The notes under the pieces: generated by a model
What the model was told of the DNA's origin: nothing
What the model saw: the letters and a program-made list of their open reading frames with translations, nothing else
Database searches by the model: none
Source of the DNA: Natranaerovirga pectinivora
Lineage (GTDB): Bacteria; Bacillota; Clostridia; Lachnospirales; DSM-24629
Direction of reading: 5' to 3'
DNA length: 64,000 nucleotides
NCBI RefSeq assembly: GCF_004342165.1
Contig: NZ_SMAL01000001.1
Coordinates: 237,587-301,586, forward strand
Position numbers and translations under genes: made by a program
Part shown: positions 16,855 to 26,641 of the stretch, in pieces
How positions within the stretch are numbered: the first letter of the stretch is position 1
Layout: every line of letters begins with the position of its first letter

Positions 16855-18900
16855 ATGGAGACAAATTTGTCGATTTCGGTTTTAAAAGGTGTAGGTGAAA
16901 AAACGAAAACATATTTAAACAAATTAGGGATAGTTACAATTGATGATTTGTTGCATAACTATCCAAGAAGTTATGAAAGCTTTTCTAAGCCTTTAAAAAT
17001 AAAAGATATGGTATTAGATGAAATGAATTCTATTGAAGGCAGTATCTGTGCTTCAATTAACCAATTGGCTAAAAATAAAATCAAAATAACAAAAACAAAG
17101 GTTAAAGATGATACAGGATTAATCAATATCATATGGTTTAATCAATTGTATATAAAAAACAAATTAAATTCATCAGAAAAATTCATTTTTAAAGGAAAAG
17201 TAGAATATAAATATGGACAAATACAAATGCTATCTCCAGAGATATATAGTGTTGATGAATATACTAAAAAAACAGAAGCTTTGCAGCCTATTTATTCATT
17301 AACTAAGGGTCTTACCCAAAACAATATGAATAATTTTGTAAAGCAAGGTTTATTAAAAACCCGGAATCAATTAAAAGAATTTCTACCTTTAGAAATTAGA
17401 ACGGCTCATGGTTTTTCAGAATACAATTATTCAATTAATCAAATTCATTACCCCTTTAATATGAAGACATATAAAGAAGCAAGAAAAAGACTGGTTTTTG
17501 ATGAATTTTTATTATTTCAAATGGCTCTTTTAAGTCTAAAAACTGTAAAAGAGCAAGATAGTACGGATGTTATAATAAAAGATGATACAGGGATTAAAGA
17601 TATTCTAAAGTCATTGCCTTTTGAACTTACAAAAGCGCAATTAAGGGTTTGGAATGAAATTAAAGATGATCTTTATAGTAATAAGGTGATGAATAGATTA
17701 TTACAAGGTGATGTTGGATCGGGAAAAACTATTATTGCAGCATTGGCCTTAGCTTTAGCAGCTAAAAATGGGTATCAAGGAACCATTATGGTTCCTACTG
17801 AAGTATTAGCAAAGCAACATTATATATCTCTTAAGAATTTTTTAGAACCCTTCAATATAAGAATAGGTTTATTAGTTGGCTCTATGACCTTGAAAGAAAA
17901 AAAAGAAATGTACAATAACATAAGGAATAAAGAAATAGATATTATTGTAGGCACACATGCCCTTATACAAGAAAAAGTTACATATAATAATCTAGGTTTG
18001 GTCATTACAGATGAACAACATCGTTTTGGTGTAAAGCAAAGAGAGACATTGATTCAAAAAGGAAACAACCCACATATTTTAGTAATGAGTGCTACACCTA
18101 TACCAAGAACTTTGGCTTTAATTGTCTATGGAGATTTAGATGTGTCTATAATAGATGAATTGCCTCCTAATAGACAAACAATCAAAACTTATGCAGTGGA
18201 TACCAGTTATCGTAGCCGTGTTTATAGTTTTATAGAAAAAGAAATACAAAAAGGGAGACAAGTCTATATTATTTGTCCAATGGTTGAAGAATCAGAAGAC
18301 CTAGATTTAGAATCTGTGGTAGAATACACTGAAAAACTCAAACAGAGTATTAATGGATCCATAAAAATCTCTTATTTACATGGAAAGATGAAAGGCAAAG
18401 AAAAAAATGAGATAATGGAAGATTTTGCAGATAATAAAATTCAGGTCTTAGTTTCTACAACTGTTGTAGAAGTAGGCGTAAATGTACCTAATGCTACTAT
18501 CATGGTTATTGAGAATTCAGAAAGATTTGGATTGGCACAACTCCATCAATTGAGAGGAAGAGTAGGTAGAGGAGAGCATCAATCTTTTTGTATACTCCTT
18601 ACAGATACAAAAAATGAAAAAACGAAAGAGCGTTTAGACGTTTTAAGCAAACATAATAATGGATTTATTATTTCAGAATATGATTTAAAATTACGTGGTC
18701 AAGGAGATTTATTTGGTATACGTCAACATGGTCTGGTTGAATTTAAACTTGGAAATGTATTCGAGGATATAGAGTTATTAAAGTTAGCCAATTCAATTGC
18801 TAAAAAAATATATACCAAAGATCCTGACTTGGAATTAGAGGCCCATCAGATATTAAAACAAAGGTTAATACACTATATTAAAAGTCACTATGTTGTTTAG
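16855..18900 (+). CDS. recG: ATP-dependent DNA helicase RecG
   Basis: RecG remodels stalled forks and branched recombination intermediates. The 681-residue protein has an N-terminal wedge/OB domain (about 1-230) and helicase motifs: GDVGSGKTII near 285, VPTEVLAKQH, DEQHRFG near 385, MSATPIPRTLAL, and TTVVEVGVNVPNAT with QLRGRVGRG. ATG 16855 follows AAGAGGTGAG; the GTG at 16846 lies inside that ribosome site. Length and motifs are complete. Confidence 0.96.
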   Translation: METNLSISVLKGVGEKTKTYLNKLGIVTIDDLLHNYPRSYESFSKPLKIKDMVLDEMNSIEGSICASINQLAKNKIKITKTKVKDDTGLINIIWFNQLYIKNKLNSSEKFIFKGKVEYKYGQIQMLSPEIYSVDEYTKKTEALQPIYSLTKGLTQNNMNNFVKQGLLKTRNQLKEFLPLEIRTAHGFSEYNYSINQIHYPFNMKTYKEARKRLVFDEFLLFQMALLSLKTVKEQDSTDVIIKDDTGIKDILKSLPFELTKAQLRVWNEIKDDLYSNKVMNRLLQGDVGSGKTIIAALALALAAKNGYQGTIMVPTEVLAKQHYISLKNFLEPFNIRIGLLVGSMTLKEKKEMYNNIRNKEIDIIVGTHALIQEKVTYNNLGLVITDEQHRFGVKQRETLIQKGNNPHILVMSATPIPRTLALIVYGDLDVSIIDELPPNRQTIKTYAVDTSYRSRVYSFIEKEIQKGRQVYIICPMVEESEDLDLESVVEYTEKLKQSINGSIKISYLHGKMKGKEKNEIMEDFADNKIQVLVSTTVVEVGVNVPNATIMVIENSERFGLAQLHQLRGRVGRGEHQSFCILLTDTKNEKTKERLDVLSKHNNGFIISEYDLKLRGQGDLFGIRQHGLVEFKLGNVFEDIELLKLANSIAKKIYTKDPDLELEAHQILKQRLIHYIKSHYVV

Positions 18901-19074
18901 ATAATGATTGTTTTTTTAAAATCAAAATGTAAAGAATTTCTAGTGTATAGATTAACATTTTACATATAATATAGTTGTAACCTATAAAACATTTTCTTTA
19001 CAGAAATGCATGCAGGATCAAGTAACTATTAAATTACCAAGTCTGAAAAAAATTATAAGAATGGAGGAGCTATT

Positions 19075-19275
19075 ATGTCAAGTAGAAATAAATCAGTAGT
19101 ACCACAAGCTAGAGAGGCTTTAAACAGATTTAAATATGAGGTTGCTAATGAGATTGGTGTACCATTAAAAGATGGATATAATGGTGACTTAACATCTTAT
19201 CAAAATGGTTCAGTAGGTGGGTACATGGTTAAAAAAATGATCGAACGTGCGGAACAAGACTTAATGAGTCGATAA
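19075..19275 (+). CDS. Small acid-soluble spore protein, alpha/beta type
   Basis: This 66-residue protein (SRNKSVVPQAREALNRFKYEVANEIG, then GYNGDLTSYQNGSVGGYMVKKMIE) has the SASP signature, including the EIG germination-protease cleavage context and the GxxGG(Y/E)MVKKMI C-terminal motif. These proteins coat spore DNA and protect it from damage, so the organism forms endospores. GGAGGAG precedes the ATG and a strong terminator follows. Expression by sigma-G is expected, but I could not identify a convincing promoter. Confidence 0.95.
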   Translation: MSSRNKSVVPQAREALNRFKYEVANEIGVPLKDGYNGDLTSYQNGSVGGYMVKKMIERAEQDLMSR

Positions 19276-19287
19276 GTGTTAAGAAAA

Positions 19288-19323
19288 AATGTTACAAAAC
19301 TATCTGTTTTGTAACATTTTTTT
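19288..19323 (+). terminator. Rho-independent terminator after the SASP gene
   Basis: AATGTTACAAAAC and GTTTTGTAACATT form a 13-bp stem around TATCT, followed by a T run. Confidence 0.92.
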
Positions 19324-19335
19324 GTGTATTAAAAC

Positions 19336-19644
19336 CTAATGCCTCTTTTCGAACTCTTGCAAGCAAGTTTTAAAAACACTCACCTTATGTCCCTTGTGCC
19401 AAGAGACATAAGGTTTGTTGAAATTGTGATTTTCAAACCCTTGCAAGCAAGTTTTAAAATCACTCACCTTATGTCCCTTGTGCCAAGAGACATAAGGCTT
19501 GTTGAAATTGTGATTTTCAAACCCTTGCAAGCAAGTTTTAAAATCACTCACCTTATGCCCCTTGTGCCAAGAGACATAAGGTTTGTTGAAATTGTGATTT
19601 TCAAACCCTTGCAAGCAAGTTTTAAAATCACAATTTCACATTGA
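19336..19644. repeat. 84-bp tandem repeat of a two-hairpin element (about 3.5 copies)
   Basis: TTGCAAGCAAGTTTTAAAA begins at 19357, 19441, 19525 and 19609, an exact 84-base period. Each unit has one hairpin CTTATGTC...GACATAAG and another GTGATTTTCAAAC...GTTTTAAAATCAC with TTGCAAGCAA at its tip. Because 84 is divisible by three, frames stay open on both strands (92 and 101 codons), but there is no ribosome site and the repeat explains them. It belongs to the dispersed family at 26445, 28938, 40417 and 57414. It fills most of the SASP-rsmD gap. Confidence 0.92.
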
Positions 19645-19698
19645 CAAATATACATATTACTATAAAATAAAATTATAAATGAAAAGGATTGGTAGATA

Positions 19699-20250
19699 AT
19701 GAGAGTTATAGCAGGAAAAGCTAGAAGAGTAAAATTGATTGCCCCTGAAGGGCATCATGTGAGACCAACAACAGATAGAATTAAAGAAACATTGTTTAAT
19801 ATAATTAATCCTTATATCATAGAAAGCAATTTTCTTGATTTGTTTAGTGGTAGCGGTGCCATAGGCATAGAAGCTTTAAGTAGAGGGGCTCATAAAGCCG
19901 TTTTTGTTGAAAACAACAGGAATGCCCTAGAAAGTATTCGTATAAACTTGAATAATACGAAACTTGGAGATAATTGCCAAATATATACTTTAGATGCAAT
20001 CAATTCTGTAGAAATTTTAGAGCGTGATGGTCACGTTTTTGATGTTATATTTATGGACCCGCCATATAATACTGGAATAGAAGAAAAAATATTAGAAAAG
20101 TTAAAGGCATCAACGATTATCAACCAAGATACGATCATTATAATAGAAAGTGATATAAATGATGATCTATCCTATATTGATAAACTGGGTTTTTCTATAG
20201 AAAAAATAAAGAAATATAAAACCAACCAACATGTTTTTATTTATGGTTAA
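19699..20250 (+). CDS. rsmD: 16S rRNA (guanine-966-N2)-methyltransferase RsmD
   Basis: RsmD methylates G966 in 16S rRNA. The 183-residue protein begins MRVIAGKARRVKL and contains RPTTDRIKETLFNII, the SAM-binding LDLFSGSGAIGIEALSRGA and the catalytic DPPYNTG near residue 120. The pairing with coaD downstream is typical of Firmicutes. The start is preceded by AAAAGGATTGG. Confidence 0.95.
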   Translation: MRVIAGKARRVKLIAPEGHHVRPTTDRIKETLFNIINPYIIESNFLDLFSGSGAIGIEALSRGAHKAVFVENNRNALESIRINLNNTKLGDNCQIYTLDAINSVEILERDGHVFDVIFMDPPYNTGIEEKILEKLKASTIINQDTIIIIESDINDDLSYIDKLGFSIEKIKKYKTNQHVFIYG

Positions 20251-20312
20251 AAGGCCATTGTAATAAAATAAATGGGTAATTAGAATTAGTTAAATTCAAA
20301 TGAGGTGAAGAG

Positions 20313-20786
20313 ATGAGAATTGCAGTATATCCAGGAAGCTTTGATCCAGTGACTTTAGGCCATTTAAACATAATACAAAGAAGTGCAAAATTAGTTGATA
20401 AATTAATTGTTGGTGTATTAAATAATAGTAATAAAAGTCCGTTGTTTTCTGTAGAAGAACGTGTTAATATGTTAAATGAAGTAACTAAAGATATGAAAAA
20501 TGTAGAAATAGAAGCCTTTGATGGGTTGCTTGTAGAATTTTTGAAAAAGAAAAATGCTTCTGTTATTATTAGAGGCTTGCGTGCTATTTCAGATTTTGAA
20601 TATGAATTACAAATTGCACAAACAAATAATATTTTAGATCCTAAAATAGATACCATTTTCTTAGTAACAGATGTAGAATATTCTTATTTAAGTTCTAGCA
20701 TTGTTAGAGAGGTAGCTAAATACGGAGGGGATATAAGTCAATTGGTTCCAGAGTATGTGAAAGAAATGTTCGAAAAAAAGAAATGA
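20313..20786 (+). CDS. coaD: Phosphopantetheine adenylyltransferase
   Basis: CoaD catalyses the penultimate step of coenzyme A synthesis. The 157-residue protein has [16 protein letters not shown] (nucleotidyltransferase HxGH-type motif, here LGHL), [16 protein letters not shown] and the C-terminal [24 protein letters not shown] precedes the ATG. Length matches the family (about 160). Confidence 0.96.
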   Translation: MRIAVYPGSFDPVTLGHLNIIQRSAKLVDKLIVGVLNNSNKSPLFSVEERVNMLNEVTKDMKNVEIEAFDGLLVEFLKKKNASVIIRGLRAISDFEYELQIAQTNNILDPKIDTIFLVTDVEYSYLSSSIVREVAKYGGDISQLVPEYVKEMFEKKK

Positions 20787-20826
20787 AAATTTAAGTAATA
20801 TACATATATAAGGGAGGATTCTTGGG

Positions 20827-21354
20827 ATGAGTAGAATTATACAATTAATAGATGATATAGAAGACTTTTTTGAACAATGTAATAGTTTGCCATTTACCAA
20901 TAAAGTAGTGGTTGATAAAGATGATGTGTACGAATTAATGACAGAGCTAAGGTTAAAAGTTCCAGATGAAATCAAAAAATCTGCTAGAGTCATTGAAGAA
21001 AAAGAAAAAATAATGAATGAAGCAAAGCAATTTGCTGAAGAAATGGAAAAGCAAGCAGAGACAAAAATAAGTTCTCTAGTAAATGAACATGAAATAATAC
21101 AACAGGCCTATGAAAAGGCACAAGTTATCATTGATAAAGCAAAAGAAGACGCAAGAGAAATGCGTCTAAGTGCTATTTCTTATGTTGATGAAATTTTAGA
21201 AAAGCTAGAAAAGGCTGCAGAATACACATTAAATAATGCAAAAACAAATTACGAAACTTTATTAAACAACTTAACGGATGATATTAATTTAGTAAAAGAA
21301 AACAGAAAAGAATTAAATTCTAACAATTCATCATATGAAAATGAAGAAGAGTAG
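20827..21354 (+). CDS. Coiled-coil protein downstream of coaD (unknown function)
   Basis: The 175-residue soluble protein starts MSRIIQLIDDIEDFFEQC and has a short ordered N-terminal part (VDKDDVYELMTELRLKVPDEIKKSAR, about 30-60) followed by long, charged helices with heptad character. Similar proteins after coaD in Clostridia are often annotated ATPase or DivIVA-like, but no nucleotide-binding motif is present and I would not assign a function. GGGAGG precedes the start. Its last 24 bases overlap the 3' end of the convergent ylbJ. Confidence 0.7.
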   Translation: MSRIIQLIDDIEDFFEQCNSLPFTNKVVVDKDDVYELMTELRLKVPDEIKKSARVIEEKEKIMNEAKQFAEEMEKQAETKISSLVNEHEIIQQAYEKAQVIIDKAKEDAREMRLSAISYVDEILEKLEKAAEYTLNNAKTNYETLLNNLTDDINLVKENRKELNSNNSSYENEEE

Positions 21355-22278
21355 AGTGAGTAAAAAAGTGATAAAAGCATTAACACATTTTGCCAATACA
21401 TATTTCGTGATGGATAAATTGGTGTTTTGAATAACACTTGCTGTCTGTGCATGAACAGAGAAACCACCAAATGCTATTATTGTGTTTACTAATACAATTT
21501 TTGTTTCTATGCCATTTGGTATTTTGGACAGTAGACTTATGCCATTTGATATTTCTACTGTTCCTAATAAAAAGTTCTTTATAAGTAAAGAATCAATTGG
21601 AATAAGGTTAACCAAGCTTAAGATAATAGAGAAAAATATTACATAACCACCAATTCTAACAATTAAATCAACGCCATCAATAATACATTGATCAAAAATT
21701 TTGAAAGCAGTTTCATTGGATTTGACTAATGTATATTTTTTTGTGTTATTAATATTCTTAGTATCAATTCTATAAACAAAACTAAAAATAACGCCGGTTA
21801 ATAAACTTGATATGTATAAAATTATAAGAAGATAAATTCCTAAGTTTCCTACGTCTAATATGCCTACAGACACAAAACCTAAAACAAACATTGGACTTGC
21901 ATTATTAGAAAAAGTTAATAAGTATTGAGCCTGCTTTTGCGTTATAAGATTTTTATTTAGCAAATCAGCAACAATTTTAGCCCCCATTGGATAACCTGAG
22001 AGCATACCTAATACCCAAGCATAGCCAGCAACACCAGGTAACTTATAGACGTATTTCATAATAGGGTTAAAAATAATACTTATATATCTAACAATATTAA
22101 ATTGTATTATTAAATTAGAAACAATAATAAAAGGTAGTAATGATGGCACAATAACATTTGACCATAATAATAAACCTTCAGTAGCAGCTTCAAAGGTGTA
22201 TTTAGGTGCTATAATAAGACTAATAAGAATCAAAATTACTCCAATATAAAGTAAATATCTTTTTTTAAATTTAATCAT
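21331..22278 (-). CDS. ylbJ: Sporulation integral membrane protein YlbJ
   Basis: This 315-residue polytopic protein has about eight hydrophobic segments and two nucleoside-recognition/Gate-type regions (LWSNVIVPSLLPFIIVSNLI; YAWVLGMLSGYPMGAKIVADL; FSNNASPMFVLGFVSVGIL), the pattern of YlbJ, needed for spore heat resistance in Bacillus under sigma-E. I chose ATG at 22278 (MIKFKKRYLL) over an in-frame TTG six bases upstream. The 3' end overlaps the coiled-coil gene on the opposite strand. Its neighbour tmcAL shares the orientation; ylbJ and ylbM also lie close together in Bacillus. Confidence 0.9.
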   Translation of the reverse strand: MIKFKKRYLLYIGVILILISLIIAPKYTFEAATEGLLLWSNVIVPSLLPFIIVSNLIIQFNIVRYISIIFNPIMKYVYKLPGVAGYAWVLGMLSGYPMGAKIVADLLNKNLITQKQAQYLLTFSNNASPMFVLGFVSVGILDVGNLGIYLLIILYISSLLTGVIFSFVYRIDTKNINNTKKYTLVKSNETAFKIFDQCIIDGVDLIVRIGGYVIFFSIILSLVNLIPIDSLLIKNFLLGTVEISNGISLLSKIPNGIETKIVLVNTIIAFGGFSVHAQTASVIQNTNLSITKYVLAKCVNAFITFLLTLLFFIFI

Positions 22279-22431
22279 AATCAACTCTACTGTTTGTACT
22301 TAAGAATAGTATATTATGTAAAAGAGAAAATAATGAAGGATTTTTTCAAAGAGATATAAATTTATGATAAGTACGATTAAAGAAAACAGCCACTTATCCA
22401 TTTGTTAGGAAAGAGCTGTTTTGATTAAGTA

Positions 22432-23685
22432 TTAAGTAATTATAAACTTTTGTGTCAAATCACTATTCAATTGGGTATTGAATTTTTGGGACACACAAAG
22501 ATTGTATAAATGAGTTGCATATAAATCCTTTTCCAACATTTTTAAAGCAGGGCTAGTCAAATTCCCAAGGGCTTTATTAGTATTTGATATAATGGGTAAG
22601 GTACAATTAGATTTGATGTTTTTAAGTAGCTCTTGGCTCTCTTTTTTAAATCCTAAGTACTTTATATAATAAATTAAATCAGTATTCAATAATACCTGAA
22701 AATCATCTTTTTTGATATTTAATAATATATGGATGAGGGCTCTTTGTATCCTGGTATAAGTAAATCTCTTGGTTTTTACTTTTTCAATTAGAGTGGAAAT
22801 CTTATTACATTCTTTAGAATACTTGAAGATTCTATCTTCAAGGCCTTCTGACACGTCCAGATAACTTTGTAATTGTGTAGGGGTACAACTTAATAATTTG
22901 TAAAATAGGTACTCAGAAAAATCATCTATAAAAACAGGAAAACTTTTATTATAAAAACGGCTCATTATGTCAAAAGTATTATTAGGTACATTTTTTTGAA
23001 GTGGTTTAATTTCTTCATTATTAGATAAGAAATCTCTGATACCAGTGGCTGAAGCAATGGGTTTCTCAATAGAAATATCATGATAGCCTGTAACTTGCCT
23101 TGTAATTGTATGTGGCTTGATTGAACTCTTGGATTTTAGCAAGGCTTTAATATATTCAATGCCAAGGATATTATTAGGAGAATCCAACACTTTTTCTAAT
23201 TCATCAATATTGGTATACCTATTTTGATTCTTAAAGAAATCCAGTAAGGCTTTGGATCTTGCCTTTGGAAAGCTTAGTCCTTTTCCTAGATAATCTTTTA
23301 TTAGGCATTTAAGTTCACTAGGCTCATTCACAAGAATTCTTGATATTTCTGTCAACAATTCTATATTACCACATTCGCTACCAAAACAAACTGAATCAAC
23401 TATACCAAGATTATTTAAAATTTCAATAGAGGCATTTGCAAAATATTCAGCACTAGAGGTAGAGTAGTAAACTGGTAATTGAATAACCAAATCAACACCA
23501 TTTTCAAGAGCCATTACTGTTCTTGTCCATTGATCTATTAGAGCAGGAGTCCCTCTTTGTAAAAAGTTACCACTCATAATAGCAATAACAAAATCTGCAT
23601 TTGTAATTTCCTTGGATTTATTTAAATGATAAGCATGTCCATTATGAAATGGATTATATTCTACAATTAAACCGACAACACGCAT
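22432..23685 (-). CDS. tmcAL: tRNA(Met) cytidine acetate ligase TmcAL (YlbM)
   Basis: TmcAL activates acetate with ATP to form N4-acetylcytidine at the wobble position of elongator tRNA-Met. The 417-residue protein begins MRVVGLIVEYNPFHNGH, with the nucleotidyltransferase HxGH-type motif, followed by SGNFLQRGTPALIDQW, SATGIRD and a C-terminal region of the family. The start at 23685 follows AAAAGGAGTTATTTT; the frame continues 36 bases upstream without support. Family membership is clear. Confidence 0.92.
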   Translation of the reverse strand: MRVVGLIVEYNPFHNGHAYHLNKSKEITNADFVIAIMSGNFLQRGTPALIDQWTRTVMALENGVDLVIQLPVYYSTSSAEYFANASIEILNNLGIVDSVCFGSECGNIELLTEISRILVNEPSELKCLIKDYLGKGLSFPKARSKALLDFFKNQNRYTNIDELEKVLDSPNNILGIEYIKALLKSKSSIKPHTITRQVTGYHDISIEKPIASATGIRDFLSNNEEIKPLQKNVPNNTFDIMSRFYNKSFPVFIDDFSEYLFYKLLSCTPTQLQSYLDVSEGLEDRIFKYSKECNKISTLIEKVKTKRFTYTRIQRALIHILLNIKKDDFQVLLNTDLIYYIKYLGFKKESQELLKNIKSNCTLPIISNTNKALGNLTSPALKMLEKDLYATHLYNLCVSQKFNTQLNSDLTQKFIIT

Positions 23686-23876
23686 AAAATAACTCCTTTT
23701 TAGGCAAATTAGTAAAGTCAAAAACTAATTACATTGCCAATAAATTTTTCAAGACTTAAAATTTATGTTATGATTATGTATAATAGCAAATTTGTTTCTA
23801 AGGATTTAAATATCAACTACTCTATGAAGAGTGTCTTTTGAAAAGAAAAGATGAATGAATATATCCTTAAGAATTA

Positions 23877-23906
23877 TTGACAAATCATTTTATATTATAA
23901 TATAGT
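23877..23906 (+). promoter_or_regulatory. Candidate sigma-A promoter for pta-ackA
   Basis: TTGACA (23877-23882) and TATAGT (23901-23906) are 18 bases apart. A second possible -10, TATAAT at 24006-24011, lies closer to pta but with a weak -35. The 412-base tmcAL-pta gap otherwise contains AT-rich sequence in which I see no gene. Confidence 0.5.
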
Positions 23907-24097
23907 TTTCTTGATTTATAAACAATGTTTATTAAAATAAAGATATGATTGGAATATAATTGCAAAAAATGTCAAATACATATTGTATACAATAAACATA
24001 TGGTTTATAATAGAAATGATGTAATGATTATGCAAAATAATACCACGACTAAATTAGATAGTAGTTGGTCAATTTAAAGTTGAAAGGAGTTTTTAAA

Positions 24098-25096
24098 GTG
24101 AGTTTTATTGATAAAATTAAAGAAACTGCTAAACAAAACAAACAAACTATCGTACTTCCAGAGTCACTAGAAAGAAGAACTGTTGAAGCAGCTCATACAA
24201 TTCTAGAAGAAGATATTGCAAATATTATTTTAGTTGGTAATAAAGAAGAAATTGCTGAAGTTGCTAAAGGGTTAAATATCGAAAAAGCAACCATTATTGA
24301 GCCTACTAATTTTGATCAAATGGATGATTATGTAGACACATTAGTAGAATTAAGAAAAAGCAAAGGTATGACAAGTGAACAAGCTAAAGACTTACTAGTG
24401 AAAGATTCATTATACTTAGGTGTAATGATGGTTAAAAAAGGATTTGCTGATGGGATGGTAGCAGGAGCAGTTAATTCAACAGCTAATGTATTAAGACCTT
24501 CTTTACAAATCTTAAAAACAGCACCAGGAACAAAATTAGTATCATCATTTTTTGTAATGGTTGTTCCAGATTGTGAATACGGATCAAATGGTACATTTGT
24601 ATTCTCTGATTGTGGATTAGTACCTCATCCAAATGCTGAAGAATTAGCGGCTATTGCAGGAAGTTCTGCAAATTCATTTAAAGCATTAGTAGGTGAAGAG
24701 CCAGTTGTTGGTATGTTATCATTTTCAACAAAAGGCAGTGCATCACACCCTGATGTAGATAAAGTAGTTGAAGCAACAAGAATCGCAAAAGAAACTTATC
24801 CAAACATTAAAATAGATGGAGAATTCCAATTAGACGCAGCTATTGTACCGTCAGTAGGATCTTCTAAAGCACCAGAAAGTGAAATAGCAGGAAAAGCCAA
24901 TGTATTAATATTCCCAGACTTAGATGCAGGTAATATAGGTTATAAATTAACTCAAAGATTGGCTAAAGCAGAAGCTTATGGTCCTGTAACACAAGGTATT
25001 TCAAAGCCAGTAAATGATTTGTCCCGTGGTTGTTCAGCAGAAGATATCGTTGGCGTAGTTGCCATTACAGCTGTACAAGCCCAAAATCAAAAATAA
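24098..25096 (+). CDS. pta: Phosphate acetyltransferase
   Basis: Pta converts acetyl-CoA and phosphate to acetyl-phosphate, the first step of acetate fermentation. The 332-residue short-form enzyme starts MSFIDKIKETAKQNKQ and shows VLPESLERRTVEAA, GMVAGAVNSTANVLRPSLQ, FSDCGLVPHPNAEELA and GFQL-like DGEFQLDAAIVPSVG. I chose GTG 24098, eight bases after AAAGGAG; the open frame to 24065 lacks a ribosome site. ackA follows after 46 bases, so the two probably form an operon yielding ATP and acetate. Confidence 0.96.
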   Translation: MSFIDKIKETAKQNKQTIVLPESLERRTVEAAHTILEEDIANIILVGNKEEIAEVAKGLNIEKATIIEPTNFDQMDDYVDTLVELRKSKGMTSEQAKDLLVKDSLYLGVMMVKKGFADGMVAGAVNSTANVLRPSLQILKTAPGTKLVSSFFVMVVPDCEYGSNGTFVFSDCGLVPHPNAEELAAIAGSSANSFKALVGEEPVVGMLSFSTKGSASHPDVDKVVEATRIAKETYPNIKIDGEFQLDAAIVPSVGSSKAPESEIAGKANVLIFPDLDAGNIGYKLTQRLAKAEAYGPVTQGISKPVNDLSRGCSAEDIVGVVAITAVQAQNQK

Positions 25097-25142
25097 GAAC
25101 ATGGCTAGTGAACTAGTCATACATATATAAAGGAGAGAAAAA

Positions 25143-26339
25143 ATGAAAGTATTAGTAATTAACTGTGGAAGTTCCTCATTAAAATATCAATTAATTGACA
25201 TGTCAAACACAGAAGTTTTAGCTAAAGGTTTAGCAGAACGTATCGGTATTTATGGTAGTCGTTTAAAACATACGCCAAAAGTTGGCGATACAGTAATCAT
25301 TGAAGGTGCAATGCCTAGTCATAAAGATGCTGTAAAATATGTTTTAGATGCATTAATGGACAAAGATTATGGTGTGATTCAAAGTACAGATGAAATTAAT
25401 GCTGTAGGACATCGTATTGTTCATGGTGGAGAAGAATTTAGTACATCAACATTATTAACAGATGATGTTATTGCAGCGGTTGATGCTTGTAGTGATTTAG
25501 CACCACTTCATAACCCAGCTAACTTAATTGGTATTGATGCGTGTAAACAATTAATGCCTAACACACCTATGGTTGGTGTGTTTGATACTGCTTTCCACCA
25601 AACAATGCCAGGTAAAGCATTCATCTATGGTTTACCATATGAGTTATATGAAAAACACAAGATTAGAAGATATGGTTTCCATGGAACATCTCATAGCTTT
25701 GTTTCAAAAAGAGCAGCAGAGATGTTAGGGAAAGACATTAAAGATACAAAAATCATTGTATGTCACTTAGGAAATGGTGCAAGTATTTGTGCTGTTAAAG
25801 GTGGAGAATCTGTAGATACAAGTATGGGATTAACACCATTAGAAGGATTAATCATGGGTACGCGTAGTGGTGACATTGATCCAGCTATCTTTGAATTCTT
25901 ACACAAAAAAGAAAAATTAACAATAGAAGAAATTATGGACATCCTAAACAAAAAATCAGGAGCTCTAGGAATTTCAGAAGTATCTAGTGACTTTAGAGAT
26001 ATTGAAGATGAAATGGAAAAAGGCAATGAAAAAGCAATCTTAACCATGGATGTTTACAATTACCGTGTTGCAAAATACATTGGTGCATATGCAGCAGCTA
26101 TGAATGGTGTAGACGCTGTCGTATTCACTGCTGGACTTGGTGAAAACAACAAAGATATGAGAAAAGATGTTTGTGATTATTTAGGATATCTTGGTGTAAA
26201 AGTAGATGAAGAGAAAAACAATTGCCGTGGAACAGAAAGAGATTTCTCAGCAGAAGGCGCAACTGTTAAAACTTTTGTAATACCAACAAATGAGGAATTA
26301 ATGATTGCTCAAGAAACTGTAACAATAGTAAATAAATAA
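25143..26339 (+). CDS. ackA: Acetate kinase
   Basis: AckA makes ATP and acetate from acetyl-phosphate and ADP. The 398-residue protein begins [17 protein letters not shown] and contains [60 protein letters not shown] and FTAGLGENN, covering the ASKHA nucleotide and metal sites. Length is normal. AAGGAGAG precedes the ATG. A terminator lies 46 bases downstream. Confidence 0.97.
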   Translation: MKVLVINCGSSSLKYQLIDMSNTEVLAKGLAERIGIYGSRLKHTPKVGDTVIIEGAMPSHKDAVKYVLDALMDKDYGVIQSTDEINAVGHRIVHGGEEFSTSTLLTDDVIAAVDACSDLAPLHNPANLIGIDACKQLMPNTPMVGVFDTAFHQTMPGKAFIYGLPYELYEKHKIRRYGFHGTSHSFVSKRAAEMLGKDIKDTKIIVCHLGNGASICAVKGGESVDTSMGLTPLEGLIMGTRSGDIDPAIFEFLHKKEKLTIEEIMDILNKKSGALGISEVSSDFRDIEDEMEKGNEKAILTMDVYNYRVAKYIGAYAAAMNGVDAVVFTAGLGENNKDMRKDVCDYLGYLGVKVDEEKNNCRGTERDFSAEGATVKTFVIPTNEELMIAQETVTIVNK

Positions 26340-26384
26340 TAAATATACACTTTTTAATATATATGATAATAATATGAGTAAATT

Positions 26385-26416
26385 AGAAAGTTAGTCTATT
26401 GGTCTAACTTTCTTTT
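26385..26416 (+). terminator. Rho-independent terminator after ackA
   Basis: AGAAAGTTAG / CTAACTTTCT, a 10-bp perfect stem around TCTATTGGT, is followed by a short T run (TTT). Confidence 0.8.
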
Positions 26417-26444
26417 ACACTTTAAGATTTTTATAATAGAGTAC

Positions 26445-26534
26445 CTTAGCCTATGACTCTTACTAAGAGCCACAAGCTTCGTTGAAAATATAATTTCCAA
26501 ATCCTTGCAAGCAAGTTTGCAAATTACATTTTCA
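26445..26534. repeat. Dispersed two-hairpin element (TTGCAAGCAAG family)
   Basis: The first hairpin is GACTCTTACTAAGAGCC (26455-26471). The linker CACAAGCTTCGT follows, then a 52-base hairpin (26483-26534) with arms TGAAAATATAATTT / AAATTACATTTTCA and TTGCAAGCAAG at its tip. This is the reverse orientation of 40519-40614, with which it shares AGCCTATGACTCTTAC. It lies just upstream of the yceD promoter. Confidence 0.85.
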
Positions 26535-26582
26535 TATGGAATGGATTTTAGGCTGTAAGATAGGCTCTCTTGAAAAATGTTA

Positions 26583-26611
26583 TTGACAAAATATAAAGTC
26601 ATATGTATAAT
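26583..26611 (+). promoter_or_regulatory. Strong sigma-A promoter for yceD-rpmF
   Basis: TTGACA (26583-26588) and TATAAT (26606-26611) are both perfect matches, with 17-base spacing, about 30 bases upstream of the yceD start. Confidence 0.88.
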
Positions 26612-26641
26612 ACAATAAGTGTAAACTTAAGGTGATGACTT

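Noticed and set aside
18940..19074. Sigma-G promoter for the SASP gene
   Set aside because: CATATAA-like and GTATA-like boxes occur, but no pair has the correct 17-18 base spacing.
19336..19644. Two long overlapping ORFs (92 and 101 codons) on opposite strands with repeated peptide units
   Set aside because: They are produced by the 84-bp repeat, whose length is a multiple of three. There is no ribosome site and the peptides are translations of hairpin DNA.
19336..19644. CRISPR array
   Set aside because: The whole 84-bp unit is repeated with no unique spacers, and no cas genes are present.
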